A DNA stretch of 64,000 nucleotides from Nocardia fluminea (GTDB lineage: Bacteria; Actinomycetota; Actinomycetes; Mycobacteriales; Mycobacteriaceae). The stretch spans positions 4,278,001-4,342,000 of the forward strand of contig NZ_PJMW01000002.1 in NCBI RefSeq assembly GCF_002846365.1, given 5' to 3'. Below, one piece after another: positions 42,942-51,781 of the stretch; the stretch's first letter is position 1; each line of letters begins with the position of its first letter. The notes under the pieces are model-generated. The model saw only the letters and a list, made by a program, of their open reading frames with translations. It was not told where the DNA came from and ran no database searches. A program made the position numbers and the translations under genes.

Positions 42942-44287
42942 GTGATCGTCGCCGTTCGATGCATCGAGGCCCTTTCGTGGATCACCACGGTGAGTCGGTC
43001 TACGAATTGTCTCACCAGGCGGTTGGTGAGGTAGGGCTGCAGTTGGTGGTCAAGGCCGTGGAGTTGGAGTGTGAGCTGGTGGGAGTTCATGGTGGAGATG
43101 CTGTCGAGGACTTTCGTCGCGACGACGCACGCGTGATCAGGGTGGCCTTGAGCGGTGAGGATCGCTGCAAGAGTCAGCTGCGCGAAGGCGTGTGAGCGGG
43201 TACCAACAGGGCGTAGGCCGATGATGCGGTGGGCATTTCGGGCTGCGCCGGGCAGGTCTCCGACGGTGCGCAGACATCGGGCGGCGTCGCTAGCCAGTGA
43301 AGCTTGGTCGAAGTGACTTGCCCACGGTGAGGTGACCGGTTCGGCGGGGGCCTCGAGAGTGCGAGCGGCCTGATCGAGTAGACGGTGGGCGTGTCCGGGT
43401 TGGTGTTGAGCGGCGTGTGCACGGGCTTGCAGGGCATAGATGCGGGCGGTGAGTTCGGGATTGCGTCCAGCCCGCGACAGTGCCATCTCGGCGTCGTGGG
43501 CATAGCCCAGGGCTGCGTCGGGTTTGCGTCGATGCAGGGACAGGTGGCTGAGGCTGGCCAGGACGTGGACGTGGAGATGGTGGTCTCGGCCGACGACTGC
43601 GAGGTCCAGGGCGCGGCGGAAGTGCTGGTCGGCTTGGCGGTCGTGTCCGGCATCATGAGCCATCCACCCGGCCATTTCGGTGAGGCCGGCGGCGGCGGTG
43701 AACAACGAGCGGGCGTCGCCTCGCTGGTCTCCCCCGAACAGTCGGGGCGCGATATCGGTGTGCAGGTAGTCGATAACCGCGGTGTAGAGGTGTCCACCGC
43801 CCAATGACTGGTCGGCGGAGCGGAACGCGCGCACGGCGGCGAGGTCGGGATCCTCGTCACCGGACGCGTCGGTGATACGTACCAGCCGGAACGGCCCTGC
43901 CGCGGGTGTCGTCGCCGGGATAGTCGCTGGTACTGCTCGAGGGGCCTGACCAGGCAACTGGAACCAGAGCAGGTCCGCCGGGATTGTGAGCAGGGTTGCC
44001 CACTGGACAAGCCTGTCCAGATATTTGATCGGTGGGCCGTTCTCGATGCGGCTGAGCTGACCTTGGGTGATCCCGACCCAACGTCCCATCTGAGCCTGCG
44101 ATATCGGGCGAGGGTGGGCCGGATGAGCGCGATAGGCGGCGATCACCTTCCCCATGTGCCGGTTGCTCAGCGCGGCCCGGATGGGTGCGGCATCCCAGAA
44201 TCCAGGTGTCACCAAGGGGCACTGGTCAGAATCCGGAGCGCCACGTCCCGCACCGATACGGTGCTGCCCGGTCGACGCGGTGTCCAT
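42938..44287 (-). CDS. XRE regulator with TPR-like C-terminal half
   Basis: 449 residues. TPGFWDAAPIRAAL precedes an XRE HTH (PISQAQMGRWVGITQGQLSR about 62-81, ending IENGPP), and the rest is TPR-like helical pairs (e.g. LSHLSLHRRKPDAALGYAHD; ALQARAHAAQHQPGHAHRLL). This architecture is typical of streptomycete/nocardial signalling regulators. It is transcribed away from the sugar cluster with an inverted repeat between them, so it may control both directions. Confidence 0.8.
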   Translation of the reverse strand: MDTASTGQHRIGAGRGAPDSDQCPLVTPGFWDAAPIRAALSNRHMGKVIAAYRAHPAHPRPISQAQMGRWVGITQGQLSRIENGPPIKYLDRLVQWATLLTIPADLLWFQLPGQAPRAVPATIPATTPAAGPFRLVRITDASGDEDPDLAAVRAFRSADQSLGGGHLYTAVIDYLHTDIAPRLFGGDQRGDARSLFTAAAGLTEMAGWMAHDAGHDRQADQHFRRALDLAVVGRDHHLHVHVLASLSHLSLHRRKPDAALGYAHDAEMALSRAGRNPELTARIYALQARAHAAQHQPGHAHRLLDQAARTLEAPAEPVTSPWASHFDQASLASDAARCLRTVGDLPGAARNAHRIIGLRPVGTRSHAFAQLTLAAILTAQGHPDHACVVATKVLDSISTMNSHQLTLQLHGLDHQLQPYLTNRLVRQFVDRLTVVIHERASMHRTATIT

Positions 44288-44359
44288 GCGGTCCTGCCTG
44301 ATGGTTGTCGATGAGCCCGATCAGGGGGAGTTTATCGGCGCTCGCCCACTGGCGCTGGC

Positions 44360-44387
44360 GGTATGCGGACGATGCATACCGTATGCG
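44360..44387. promoter_or_regulatory. Three-half-site operator candidate in the divergent promoter
   Basis: GGTATGC (44360-44366) and its complement GCATACC (44374-44380) are seven bases apart, and a third half-site GTATGCG follows at 44381-44387. It lies between the XRE-TPR gene and the PIG-L gene. Confidence 0.55.
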
Positions 44388-45256
44388 CGATCGGTCATTC
44401 CCACGGGTTCCGCGTGCAGTCACGGTTGAGGAAGTCGCCACGTTCCCACGGCGACCAGCCATCGATCCCAGGAGCCGATTATGACCTCGCTGTGTGTGGT
44501 GCCGATGAAGCCGTCCTCGCGGTGAACGCTGTGCGGATCGATTGGGGAGCTCAGCGAGCATTGGTGATCGCACCCCATCCCGATGACGAGGTCATCGGCT
44601 GCGGTGGGCTGATCAGCCGGATCAAACGTGAGGGCGGACAGGTTCATGTTCTGTATGCGGTGGTCGACGATCTGATCGAATACTCGAAAGCGGGACATTC
44701 GAGTACCGCGCAACGGTTGGCCGAGATCACGCGGGTCGCGGAGTTCTTCCCCCTCGACGCATGGCAACCAGGTCTGGTCGGCCAAGGCGCGACGCTGCGA
44801 CTGGACACCATGGCACAAACGGAGATAGTCGACCTGCTCGAAGGGCGACCCACCCACCAAATGGCGTTACCGGTGCTGCGCCCAACAGTGGTCCTCTCAC
44901 CCGAGATCACCAGCTACAACCAGGATCACGCCGCGATCGCGCGGGCGACGCTGACCGCGCTACGCCCAGGCCCGGACGCGAGTCGCTGGCAGCCACCGCT
45001 GGTGCTTGCCTACGAAGAGCCCGCCGATGGTTGGAGCGGAGCCACGGTGGCTGCGGCCTCGCGCAACTTCTTCGTCGAACTGACCGCCGATGATCTCGAT
45101 CGCAAGATCGCCGCGTTGAAGTTGCACGGCAGCCAGTGGCGTGAGCATCCCCATACCCGCTCCGAAGACGCGTTGCGGGGACTGGCCGCCGTGCGAGGTG
45201 CGCAGAGCGGGTTCGCCTATGCCGAGGCGTTTGCCTGCTTGCGGTGGAGGTCATGA
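44363..45256 (+). CDS. PIG-L family N-deacetylase
   Basis: Up to 297 residues. The metal motif APHPDDEV is at about 70-77, and the second histidine motif likely is YNQDHAAI about 192. PIG-L enzymes (MshB, GlcNAc-PI deacetylase) remove N-acetyl groups from sugars with Zn. The first ATG (44363) falls in the operator and is doubtful; GTG at 44492 or 44522 gives a protein that starts just before the fold, so the true start is uncertain. It is the first gene of a tight operon with NDP-sugar enzymes. Confidence 0.8.
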   Translation: MRTMHTVCAIGHSHGFRVQSRLRKSPRSHGDQPSIPGADYDLAVCGADEAVLAVNAVRIDWGAQRALVIAPHPDDEVIGCGGLISRIKREGGQVHVLYAVVDDLIEYSKAGHSSTAQRLAEITRVAEFFPLDAWQPGLVGQGATLRLDTMAQTEIVDLLEGRPTHQMALPVLRPTVVLSPEITSYNQDHAAIARATLTALRPGPDASRWQPPLVLAYEEPADGWSGATVAAASRNFFVELTADDLDRKIAALKLHGSQWREHPHTRSEDALRGLAAVRGAQSGFAYAEAFACLRWRS

Positions 45257-45257
45257 C

Positions 45258-46517
45258 ATGAAACCACTCGTACCAAGGCGGGTCGCTGTGCTGGGCTGCG
45301 GGTATGTCGGTGTGCCGGTGGCACTACTCGCCGTCGCCGCCGGACATGACGTCGTTGCCATCGACACCGACCCGGACCGCATCCTGCAACTCCAGGCAGG
45401 GAAGTCCTACATCGTCGATGTCACCGACGCTGACCTGGCCGACGCGCTCGGGTCGGGTCGGCTGCTACCCACCGCGGACCCGAACGCGTTGGCCGGATTC
45501 GACATCGTGCTGATCACCGTGCCGACCCCCCTCGATCGCGATGGCGACCCGGACTTGACGCTGGTCGAGGCGGCAGCCAAACATGTTGCGGCCCATCTTG
45601 AACCGGGATGCACGGTGGTGCTCGAGTCATCCACCTACCCAGGCACCACACAAGACATCGTGCAGCCGATCCTGGAGGGCTCAGGACTGCGAGCAGGGGT
45701 CGATTTCCACCTGGGGTACTCACCCGAGCGAATCGACCCCGGCATGGGCTTGGCAGGACTGCGCGCCGTCCCGAAGATCGTCGCCGGCATCGACGACGCC
45801 TCCACAACCGTGATCGCCGAGTTCTGGCGCGCACTGGTTGCCGAAGTCGTTGTAGCACCCGATATCCGGACTGCGGAGCTGGCCAAGCTCTTCGAGAACG
45901 TCTTCCGGTTGGTCAACGTGTCGCTGGTCAACGAGCTCGCCCAGCATTCGCGGGCGTTAGGGGCCGATGTACGCCAGGCATTGGCCTTGGCCGAGACCAA
46001 ACCCTTTGGGTTCATGCGCTTTCATCCCGGTGTCGGCGCAGGTGGGCACTGCCTGCCGGTGGACACCCGATATCTGAGCTGGCAGATCCGCACCCTTTCC
46101 GGGACTCCAGCGGTGCTGATCGAAACTGCCTCCCGGATCAACGACGCGATGCCGACCTACGTCGCGGATCGCATCGTGAGTGGCCTGGATCGCCGTGGTG
46201 TCGCGATCGAGTCCGCCCGGATCGTCGCCGTCGGGGTCACCTACAAGCGTGATGTCGCGGATCTGCGCGAATCATGCGCCCTCGAAGTGATCCGGGCGCT
46301 GCGCCGCTACGGCGCCGAGGTCGTGACCGTGGACCCGACCATCCCCGAGGGACTCCAGGTGCTGCCCCGTGTCACCGCCGACATCGTGAACACCGCGTCC
46401 GGGGTCGCGGTCCTGGTCGGGCATACCGGCCTGGACCTGAACCTGATCAGTGCCGCGAACTACGTGTTCGACGCGTGCGGGGCGCTCCCGACCGCACCGA
46501 ACATCGAACACCTCTGA
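45258..46517 (+). CDS. NDP-sugar 6-dehydrogenase (UDP-glucose / UDP-ManNAc type)
   Basis: 419 residues. The N-terminal Rossmann motif is VLGCGYVGVPVA. The catalytic cysteine is in GVGAGGHCLPVDTRYL at about 254-269, the helix with ELAKLFENVFRLVNVSLVNE is present, and the C-domain has GVTYKRDVADLRESCALEV. It makes an NDP-hexuronate with NAD. GGHCLPVD and ENVFR fit the WecC-like (NDP-HexNAc) branch somewhat better than the Ugd branch, but I cannot settle this. One base after the PIG-L gene. Confidence 0.85.
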   Translation: MKPLVPRRVAVLGCGYVGVPVALLAVAAGHDVVAIDTDPDRILQLQAGKSYIVDVTDADLADALGSGRLLPTADPNALAGFDIVLITVPTPLDRDGDPDLTLVEAAAKHVAAHLEPGCTVVLESSTYPGTTQDIVQPILEGSGLRAGVDFHLGYSPERIDPGMGLAGLRAVPKIVAGIDDASTTVIAEFWRALVAEVVVAPDIRTAELAKLFENVFRLVNVSLVNELAQHSRALGADVRQALALAETKPFGFMRFHPGVGAGGHCLPVDTRYLSWQIRTLSGTPAVLIETASRINDAMPTYVADRIVSGLDRRGVAIESARIVAVGVTYKRDVADLRESCALEVIRALRRYGAEVVTVDPTIPEGLQVLPRVTADIVNTASGVAVLVGHTGLDLNLISAANYVFDACGALPTAPNIEHL

Positions 46518-46566
46518 ACCACACCGATTCCGACATCCGCAGCTCCACCCGATTCAGGAGGATTCA

Positions 46567-47520
46567 TTGTCCACCAACGCATCTCACGTCATCGTCACCG
46601 GCGGCGCCGGGTTCATCGGTTCTCATCTGTGCCGCGCCCTGCTCGACCGTGGTGACCAGGTCACCGCGATCGACAACCTTTCGACCGGCCGCAGGGACAA
46701 CGTCACCGACCTGCTGGAAAACCACCGATTCAGCCTGCGCGTCAGTGATGTCAACGCACCGGTCAGCTTCGCCGCGATCACCGGGGCAACCCACCTCGTC
46801 CACCTTGCCTGCCCGGCCTCGCCCAAGGCGAACACAGCGATGCCACTGGCAACCCTGCGCACCGCCACAGTCGGGACGATGAACGTCCTCGAATGCGCGC
46901 ACCGCGCCGGGATCCGAGCCATCGTGGCCTCGTCCTCGGAGATCTACGGTGACCCGTTGGTCCATCCGCAGACCGAGGACTACCGGGGCAACGCAGACCC
47001 GATCGGAGCGCACTCGGCCTACACCGAAGGCAAACGCGCCACCGAAGCCGCCGCCGCGGCCTACCACCGGATGGGCGCTGATGTCGGGATCGTACGCCCG
47101 TTCAACGTGTACGGACCATTCATGTGGCCCGACGACGGCCGGGTGGTCGCTGCGTTCTGCGCCGCGGCCCTGGCCGGTGAGACGCTCCAACTCCAGGGAG
47201 GCGGCACCCAAACCCGATCCCTGGTCTGGGTCGGTGATTTCGTGACCGGGCTGCTCGCGATGCTCGACAGCACCGAATTCGGGCCGATCAACCTCGGCTC
47301 CGAACACGAGATCACGATCCGCGATCTCGCCCAGCTGATCATCGACCAGGCCGGCTCAGGCTCCCTCGATATCGTCGCGGGTCGCAGCGACGTGGTCACG
47401 GTGCGCCGACCAGACACCACCCGTGCCCGCAAACTTCTGGACTGGCAACCCGAAACCCCGTTGGACGTCGGCGTCGCCGCGACGCTGGCGTGGATGCGCA
47501 CCGTGGCGGTGCCGTCATGA
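46567..47520 (+). CDS. SDR sugar enzyme, UDP-glucuronate decarboxylase (UXS)-like
   Basis: 317 residues. VTGGAGFIGSHL at the start, the UXS-typical LACPASP loop at about 81, SSSEIYGDP, and the catalytic Tyr-Lys in AYTEGKRATE about 158. The CPASP loop and EGKR match UDP-glucuronate decarboxylases, which convert UDP-glucuronate to UDP-xylose, using the product of the gene before. TTG start at 46567 has CAGGAGGA directly upstream. Confidence 0.75.
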   Translation: MSTNASHVIVTGGAGFIGSHLCRALLDRGDQVTAIDNLSTGRRDNVTDLLENHRFSLRVSDVNAPVSFAAITGATHLVHLACPASPKANTAMPLATLRTATVGTMNVLECAHRAGIRAIVASSSEIYGDPLVHPQTEDYRGNADPIGAHSAYTEGKRATEAAAAAYHRMGADVGIVRPFNVYGPFMWPDDGRVVAAFCAAALAGETLQLQGGGTQTRSLVWVGDFVTGLLAMLDSTEFGPINLGSEHEITIRDLAQLIIDQAGSGSLDIVAGRSDVVTVRRPDTTRARKLLDWQPETPLDVGVAATLAWMRTVAVPS

Positions 47521-47786
47521 CCGTCCGATTCGTCTTGCCACCGAGCTGGCCCACACTGGTCGGAGCAGACCTGTCCGAACTGAGCACCCAGGCCACCACC
47601 ATCGGGCAAGCCCTGACCTGGCTGGTGGATCAGCACCCGATATTCGGTGAACGCATCTTCGACGGTGAGCGACTCGCACCGTGGACAATCGTGTGCCTCA
47701 ACAACACTCACATCCTGGACCTCGACACCCCGATTCCTGCCGGAGATCACGAGCTCCAGATCATCCCGGCGTTGGTGGGCGGGTGA
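47517..47786 (+). CDS. MoaD/ThiS-type ubiquitin-like sulfur carrier
   Basis: 89 residues with the beta-grasp pattern (VRFVLPPSWP at the start, INxT-like CLNNTHIL, then DHELQIIPALVGG). The exposed C-terminal Gly-Gly needed for adenylation and thiocarboxylate formation is present. Such carriers deliver sulfur to thiamin, molybdopterin, cysteine and thiosugars. No E1-like activator lies in the cluster, so a chromosomal one would be needed. Overlaps both neighbours by four bases. Confidence 0.85.
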   Translation: MTVRFVLPPSWPTLVGADLSELSTQATTIGQALTWLVDQHPIFGERIFDGERLAPWTIVCLNNTHILDLDTPIPAGDHELQIIPALVGG

Positions 47787-48688
47787 ACGTGCCCGAGATG
47801 ATCGCGATCCCGGCCGCCCAGGTGGCGGTCGGGTCACCCGAATCGCACCTGGACACCGTCGCCGCCGCCCAGCACTACCCTCGGACCTGGTTCGAGGACG
47901 AAACACCACAGCACACCATCACACTGCCCGCGTTCGAGATCGACCGGACACCGGTCACCAACAGCATGTTCGCGGAATTCGTGACGATGACCGGGCATGT
48001 GAGCGCCGCCGAGCGACGCGGCTACGCCCTGGTCTACGGGCCCGACTACTGGACCACCATGGACGGCATCTCCTGGCGCCACCCCCACCCCGACCTCGAC
48101 GCGGTCACCGACCGACCACACCACCCGGTGGTGCACCTGGACCACACCGACGCCACTACTTACGCCATCTGGGCAGGCAAACGACTGCCCAGCGAAGCCG
48201 AATGGGAGTACGCCGCCCACGGCCCCCAGTGGCGGCCGTGGCCGTGGGGCCCGAGCTGGGACAGCGCCCGCGCCAATACCGCCGAACACTGGGCAGGCCA
48301 ACCCATCCACGACCTCGCCACCTGGAAAGCGTGGTGGCGAACCCACTACGCCGAGCACGGGCCCGCCCCCGCTACCACCGAAGTCGGAGCATTCACCGAC
48401 GGAAGTTCCCCCTTCGGGCTGGTGGACATGGCGGGCAACGTCTCCGAATGGACCGCGTCGGCGTATCTGCTCTACGACCGCCACCGCCGCTACGACCCCA
48501 GCTATCACGCCGTCGCCGACCACGGTCACATCACGGTGCGCGGCGGCGGTTGGAAGTCGTTCCGATGGCAAACCCGCACCAGCGAACGTATCGCGTGCAG
48601 CCCCGACTACTCCGGACCAGACCTCGGATTCCGTTGCGCCCGTGACCTACCCGAAACCACGGCCAACGTGCTCTCACTCATCAGATAG
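47783..48688 (+). CDS. FGE-sulfatase-domain protein (SUMF1/EgtB-like), no FGE cysteine pair
   Basis: 301 residues of one FGE-type domain: IPAAQVAVGS start, VTNSMFAEFV, LPSEAEWEYAA, SPFGLVDMAGNVSEW and ending LGFRCA. The GGS..C..YC cysteines of true formylglycine-generating enzymes are absent (RGGGWKSFRW), and there is no DinB domain with iron histidines as in EgtB. Related domains serve C-S bond chemistry (EgtB, OvoA) or modify cofactors. Coupled to the sulfur carrier by a GTGA overlap, so a joint role is likely. Confidence 0.75.
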   Translation: MNVPEMIAIPAAQVAVGSPESHLDTVAAAQHYPRTWFEDETPQHTITLPAFEIDRTPVTNSMFAEFVTMTGHVSAAERRGYALVYGPDYWTTMDGISWRHPHPDLDAVTDRPHHPVVHLDHTDATTYAIWAGKRLPSEAEWEYAAHGPQWRPWPWGPSWDSARANTAEHWAGQPIHDLATWKAWWRTHYAEHGPAPATTEVGAFTDGSSPFGLVDMAGNVSEWTASAYLLYDRHRRYDPSYHAVADHGHITVRGGGWKSFRWQTRTSERIACSPDYSGPDLGFRCARDLPETTANVLSLIR

Positions 48689-48699
48689 GGTCTCCAGCC

Positions 48700-49617
48700 A
48701 TGCGCGCACTCATCACCGGCGGTGCCGGATTCATCGGATCCCACCTGCTCGATCGGCTGGTCGCGGACGGGCACACCGTCACCGTCATCGACGACCTCTC
48801 CAGCGGCGACCGAACACGCATCCCAGACCAGGTCACGCTGCACACGGTCGACGTCGTCGATACCGCCGCGGTCACCGCGATCATCGAACAAGCGCGCCCC
48901 GAGGTGATCTACCACCTCGCAGCGCAGATCAGCGTCCGGTACTCGGTCACCGACCCCCACCGCGACGCGCTCGTCAACATCAACGGCACCCTCAACGTCG
49001 TGGCCGCGGCCACCGCCGTCGGCGCCCGCGTCATCATGGCTTCCACCGGCGGCGCGATGTACGGCGACGGCGTACAGATGCCGACGCCGGAAACGGTGCT
49101 CCCGCAAACCCAAGCACCGTACGGGATTTCGAAGTACTGCGCTGAGCAGTACCTGACTCTGCACAACCGGCTCTACGGCGGCCGCCACATCGCCCTGCGC
49201 CTGGGCAATGTGTTCGGACCCCGCCAGGACCCGCACGGTGAGGCAGGTGTAGTCGCGATCTTCTGCGGTCTCGCCGCCGCCGGTAAGGCACCCACGGTTT
49301 TCGGTGACGGCAAGCAGACCCGCGACTACTTGTACATCGCTGACATTGTCGACGCGTTCGTGGCCGCAGGCAGTTACACCGGCACCACAGCAGTGTTCAA
49401 TATCGGTTCCGGCACAGGCACTTCCGTGCTCGAACTGCTCGACGCGGTCAACGCCGCCGCAGGTACCGATCTCACCCCTGAATTCGCTCCGGCCCGCGAG
49501 GGCGAGTGGTTGCACGGCGCACTCGACTCGACTGTGGCCGCGAGCGAACTCGGTTGGCGTGCCACCATTTCCATCCCCGACGGTATCGGGCGCACGTACA
49601 CCGAACTGACCAAGTAG
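48700..49617 (+). CDS. NDP-sugar 4-epimerase-like SDR
   Basis: 305 residues. ITGGAGFIGSHLLDRL, NAD-binding YHLAAQISVRYS, active-site Ser region STGGAMYGDG and Tyr-Lys in PYGISKYCAEQY (about 145), then RQTRDYLY-like KQTRDYLYIADI. This is the GalE/WbpP class. It ends the cluster, 11 bases after the FGE-like gene. Confidence 0.85.
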   Translation: MRALITGGAGFIGSHLLDRLVADGHTVTVIDDLSSGDRTRIPDQVTLHTVDVVDTAAVTAIIEQARPEVIYHLAAQISVRYSVTDPHRDALVNINGTLNVVAAATAVGARVIMASTGGAMYGDGVQMPTPETVLPQTQAPYGISKYCAEQYLTLHNRLYGGRHIALRLGNVFGPRQDPHGEAGVVAIFCGLAAAGKAPTVFGDGKQTRDYLYIADIVDAFVAAGSYTGTTAVFNIGSGTGTSVLELLDAVNAAAGTDLTPEFAPAREGEWLHGALDSTVAASELGWRATISIPDGIGRTYTELTK

Positions 49618-49681
49618 CCAGCCACGGCTACGCCGAACCGGTCACCGAGGTCATCGAAAGCCCCGGTTTGCACGACAGCCA

Positions 49682-49725
49682 GGTGTAGGCGGCTCAACCG
49701 GCGAGTTCAACGATTCGCCTACACC
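49682..49725. terminator. Inverted repeat between converging genes
   Basis: GGTGTAGGCG (49682-49691) pairs with CGCCTACACC (49716-49725) across 24 bases, between the 4-epimerase (+) and the LOG-like gene (-). Likely a shared terminator. Confidence 0.5.
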
Positions 49726-49744
49726 GCTCGTCGGGCCACCGGCG

Positions 49745-50236
49745 CTATTCACCGGTGACGGTGGCGTCCCTTGCCAGAGCTACAGCGACAGCTTCGAGTG
49801 GGGTTGCGACTATCTCGCCTAAATCGACAGCCTTCCCGTCCTCGAAGATTTCCCAGCCGCCCAGTTGTACCACCGGAATTCCCCCGCGCCGGTTGGCTAG
49901 GGCGAGCTCGGACAGCGTGCCGGGAGAGCCTCCGATAACGATCACTGCGTCGGCAGACTCGATGATGATCGAGTTTCGCGCCTCGCCCATGCCCGTCCAA
50001 ATTGCCACGGTTAGTCCGTCACAGATAGTTTCCCGATTGGTGTCTGGTCGGATGCCGACCACGAGACCACCTGCGCTGGAGGCACCTTCGGCCACAGCCG
50101 CCATAACGCCGAGGCCGCCGCCACAGAGAACAGTGGCGCCAGCCACGGCGAGTAGACGACCGACTTCACGTGCACGCTCTGCGTCGATTTCTTTACAGTT
50201 TCGCGGTCCGCAGACCGCCACTTGCCTTGCGACCAC
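49745..50236 (-). CDS. TIGR00725 / LOG-like nucleotide-binding Rossmann protein
   Basis: 163 residues. VAVCGPR start, CGGGLGVMAAVAEGA at about 38-52, and ADAVIVIGGSPGTLSELALA about 93-112. These are hallmarks of the YvdD/LOG and DprA-like superfamily, TIGR00725 subgroup. The LOG PGGxGTxxE motif is here GGSPGTLSE, so the cytokinin-nucleotide phosphoribohydrolase activity is not assured. Five bases downstream of the TPR regulator on the same strand. Confidence 0.8.
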   Translation of the reverse strand: MVARQVAVCGPRNCKEIDAERAREVGRLLAVAGATVLCGGGLGVMAAVAEGASSAGGLVVGIRPDTNRETICDGLTVAIWTGMGEARNSIIIESADAVIVIGGSPGTLSELALANRRGGIPVVQLGGWEIFEDGKAVDLGEIVATPLEAVAVALARDATVTGE

Positions 50237-50241
50237 CGTGA

Positions 50242-51525
50242 CTACTCCTCTGTTTTGGCCGTTCTCGCCGTATACATCGTGAACAGCCCGATTCGTTCGG
50301 TCAGTTCAGCGGCCACGGTAGTCCGTGCCGCCAGAGCGCGAAGGTCCCTGCCTGCGTGAATCACTCGCTCCACGATCGGGGTGGTGCGCAATTCGACAGG
50401 TAGCTCGAGCACAGTGCTGATCCGCGCGTTGGCGGCCTCGGCGTCGCCCAGTCCCAGGTGAGCGCGGGCGGCGTCGAGGTGTGCTGCTGCTGCGAATTCC
50501 GCTGGAGAGTGATCGGAAAGTACAGTCAGCGCGGTATCGGCTTGTTCGAGTGCTTCCGCTGCGTGGGCGCGGCCACCGATGGCCAGGTGCACCTCGGCAG
50601 CGTAATAGTGAGCTTTGCCGGGCTCGAAGTGCATCACGCCGGGCTCCGATGCTTGGGGGTGGACGTCTCCGATCGCGCTCATCGCGATGTCCAGCGCGGC
50701 CAGCGCGTCCCGGTGGTTGCCGGTGGCGGCTTGGGCGCGCGCGAGCTGGCTTGCCAGCCGTAGACGGGTCGACGGGTCGTGCATCTCGACAAGGCCAGAC
50801 TGCGCGTATCTCGCTGCGCGGTGGTAGTCCTTTCCCCAGTAGGCGATGTTGGCCTGAATCCAGGCGACGTAGGCCCGTAAGGGGGGTGACTCGGCGTAAT
50901 CGGCCGCGAAGCAGGCGGTGCGGGCGTGGGTGTCCGCGTCGTGTGTTCGGCCGAGGTCTGCGCAGGCGTGGGCCAATAGCGCGCACGCCTGACCAGCGAT
51001 GAGATACAGTTCGCCGAGCTCGCGGGGCCGGGGGCGTCGCTCGTCAATCATGTCGAACACCTCGCGGCGCAACTGGGTAAGTTTCGGCACCAGTCGGATA
51101 GGCGGCTTGTGGAGATAGTCAGCAGCATATTTTCTGACGTCGGCGTGGAGTTGGTCGAGTACGACTGGTTCGACCCCGCCCGGCCTGCGGATCCAGCGCG
51201 CGGATTCATCGGTGGACATCGTTAGCTCCTGATCCAGGGTATCGGACACCGACTCCGGAGTTTCCTCCGCTTCGGTCGGCCCGGGCACCGAGATAAGCAC
51301 CTCGAATCCCAGTTTCCAGACCTGCTCAGCGATGCGCCGTGACCCAGCGGCACGCGATCCCGACACATCTCCAGCCATCCAACGTCGTAAGGTCCGTTCT
51401 GACAAGCTCGTCTTCTCGCGATGAGCGCCCGCGCAGACATTGAACACTTCGCACCACTCCCGCACGGAGCGATCACTGTTCCGGATGATGCGTTCGAGCA
51501 CAGTGCGCGGAGCCGACGTGTACAT
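50242..51525 (-). CDS. HTH/TPR signalling regulator
   Basis: 427 residues. The first ~70 residues hold an unusual HTH (SLSERTLRRWMAGDVSGSRA). The remainder from about 135 is TPR-like helix pairs (CALLAHACADLGRTHDADTH, NIAYWGKDYHRAARYAQSGL, AAHLDAARAHLGLGDAEAAN). ATG 51525 is chosen because GGAGAAGGTGAG lies just upstream; the frame continues 34 codons more. Actinobacterial members act as peptide- or DNA-responsive regulators; target unknown. Confidence 0.7.
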   Translation of the reverse strand: MYTSAPRTVLERIIRNSDRSVREWCEVFNVCAGAHREKTSLSERTLRRWMAGDVSGSRAAGSRRIAEQVWKLGFEVLISVPGPTEAEETPESVSDTLDQELTMSTDESARWIRRPGGVEPVVLDQLHADVRKYAADYLHKPPIRLVPKLTQLRREVFDMIDERRPRPRELGELYLIAGQACALLAHACADLGRTHDADTHARTACFAADYAESPPLRAYVAWIQANIAYWGKDYHRAARYAQSGLVEMHDPSTRLRLASQLARAQAATGNHRDALAALDIAMSAIGDVHPQASEPGVMHFEPGKAHYYAAEVHLAIGGRAHAAEALEQADTALTVLSDHSPAEFAAAAHLDAARAHLGLGDAEAANARISTVLELPVELRTTPIVERVIHAGRDLRALAARTTVAAELTERIGLFTMYTARTAKTEE

Positions 51526-51713
51526 GCGTCTCACCTTCTCCTTGGAATACGTCCAGCGTAATGGCATGAGAGACAGAGCAACTAGCGCGTAATTGCGAAT
51601 GTCAGTCCAATGTCCGCGAATGGCCACCGATGGCCGTCCAATGACCTTGCTGTGTCCGGCGGGTTCGGGTGACGCTCAACACTGTGCTCGAGATCGGGGT
51701 GGCAGCGCCACCT

Positions 51714-51737
51714 AAATCTCTCCCCTGGGGGGATTTT
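51714..51737. promoter_or_regulatory. AAATC...GATTT palindrome with C/G core
   Basis: AAATC (51714) and GATTT (right side) flank a core of CCCC and GGGGG runs, making a near palindrome about 45 bases upstream of a small + strand ORF and about 190 bases upstream of the TPR regulator. Operator candidate only. Confidence 0.3.
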
Positions 51738-51781
51738 CGGTGTCTAGCACTTCCAATTGACACCGAGCGCAGGAGACACCG

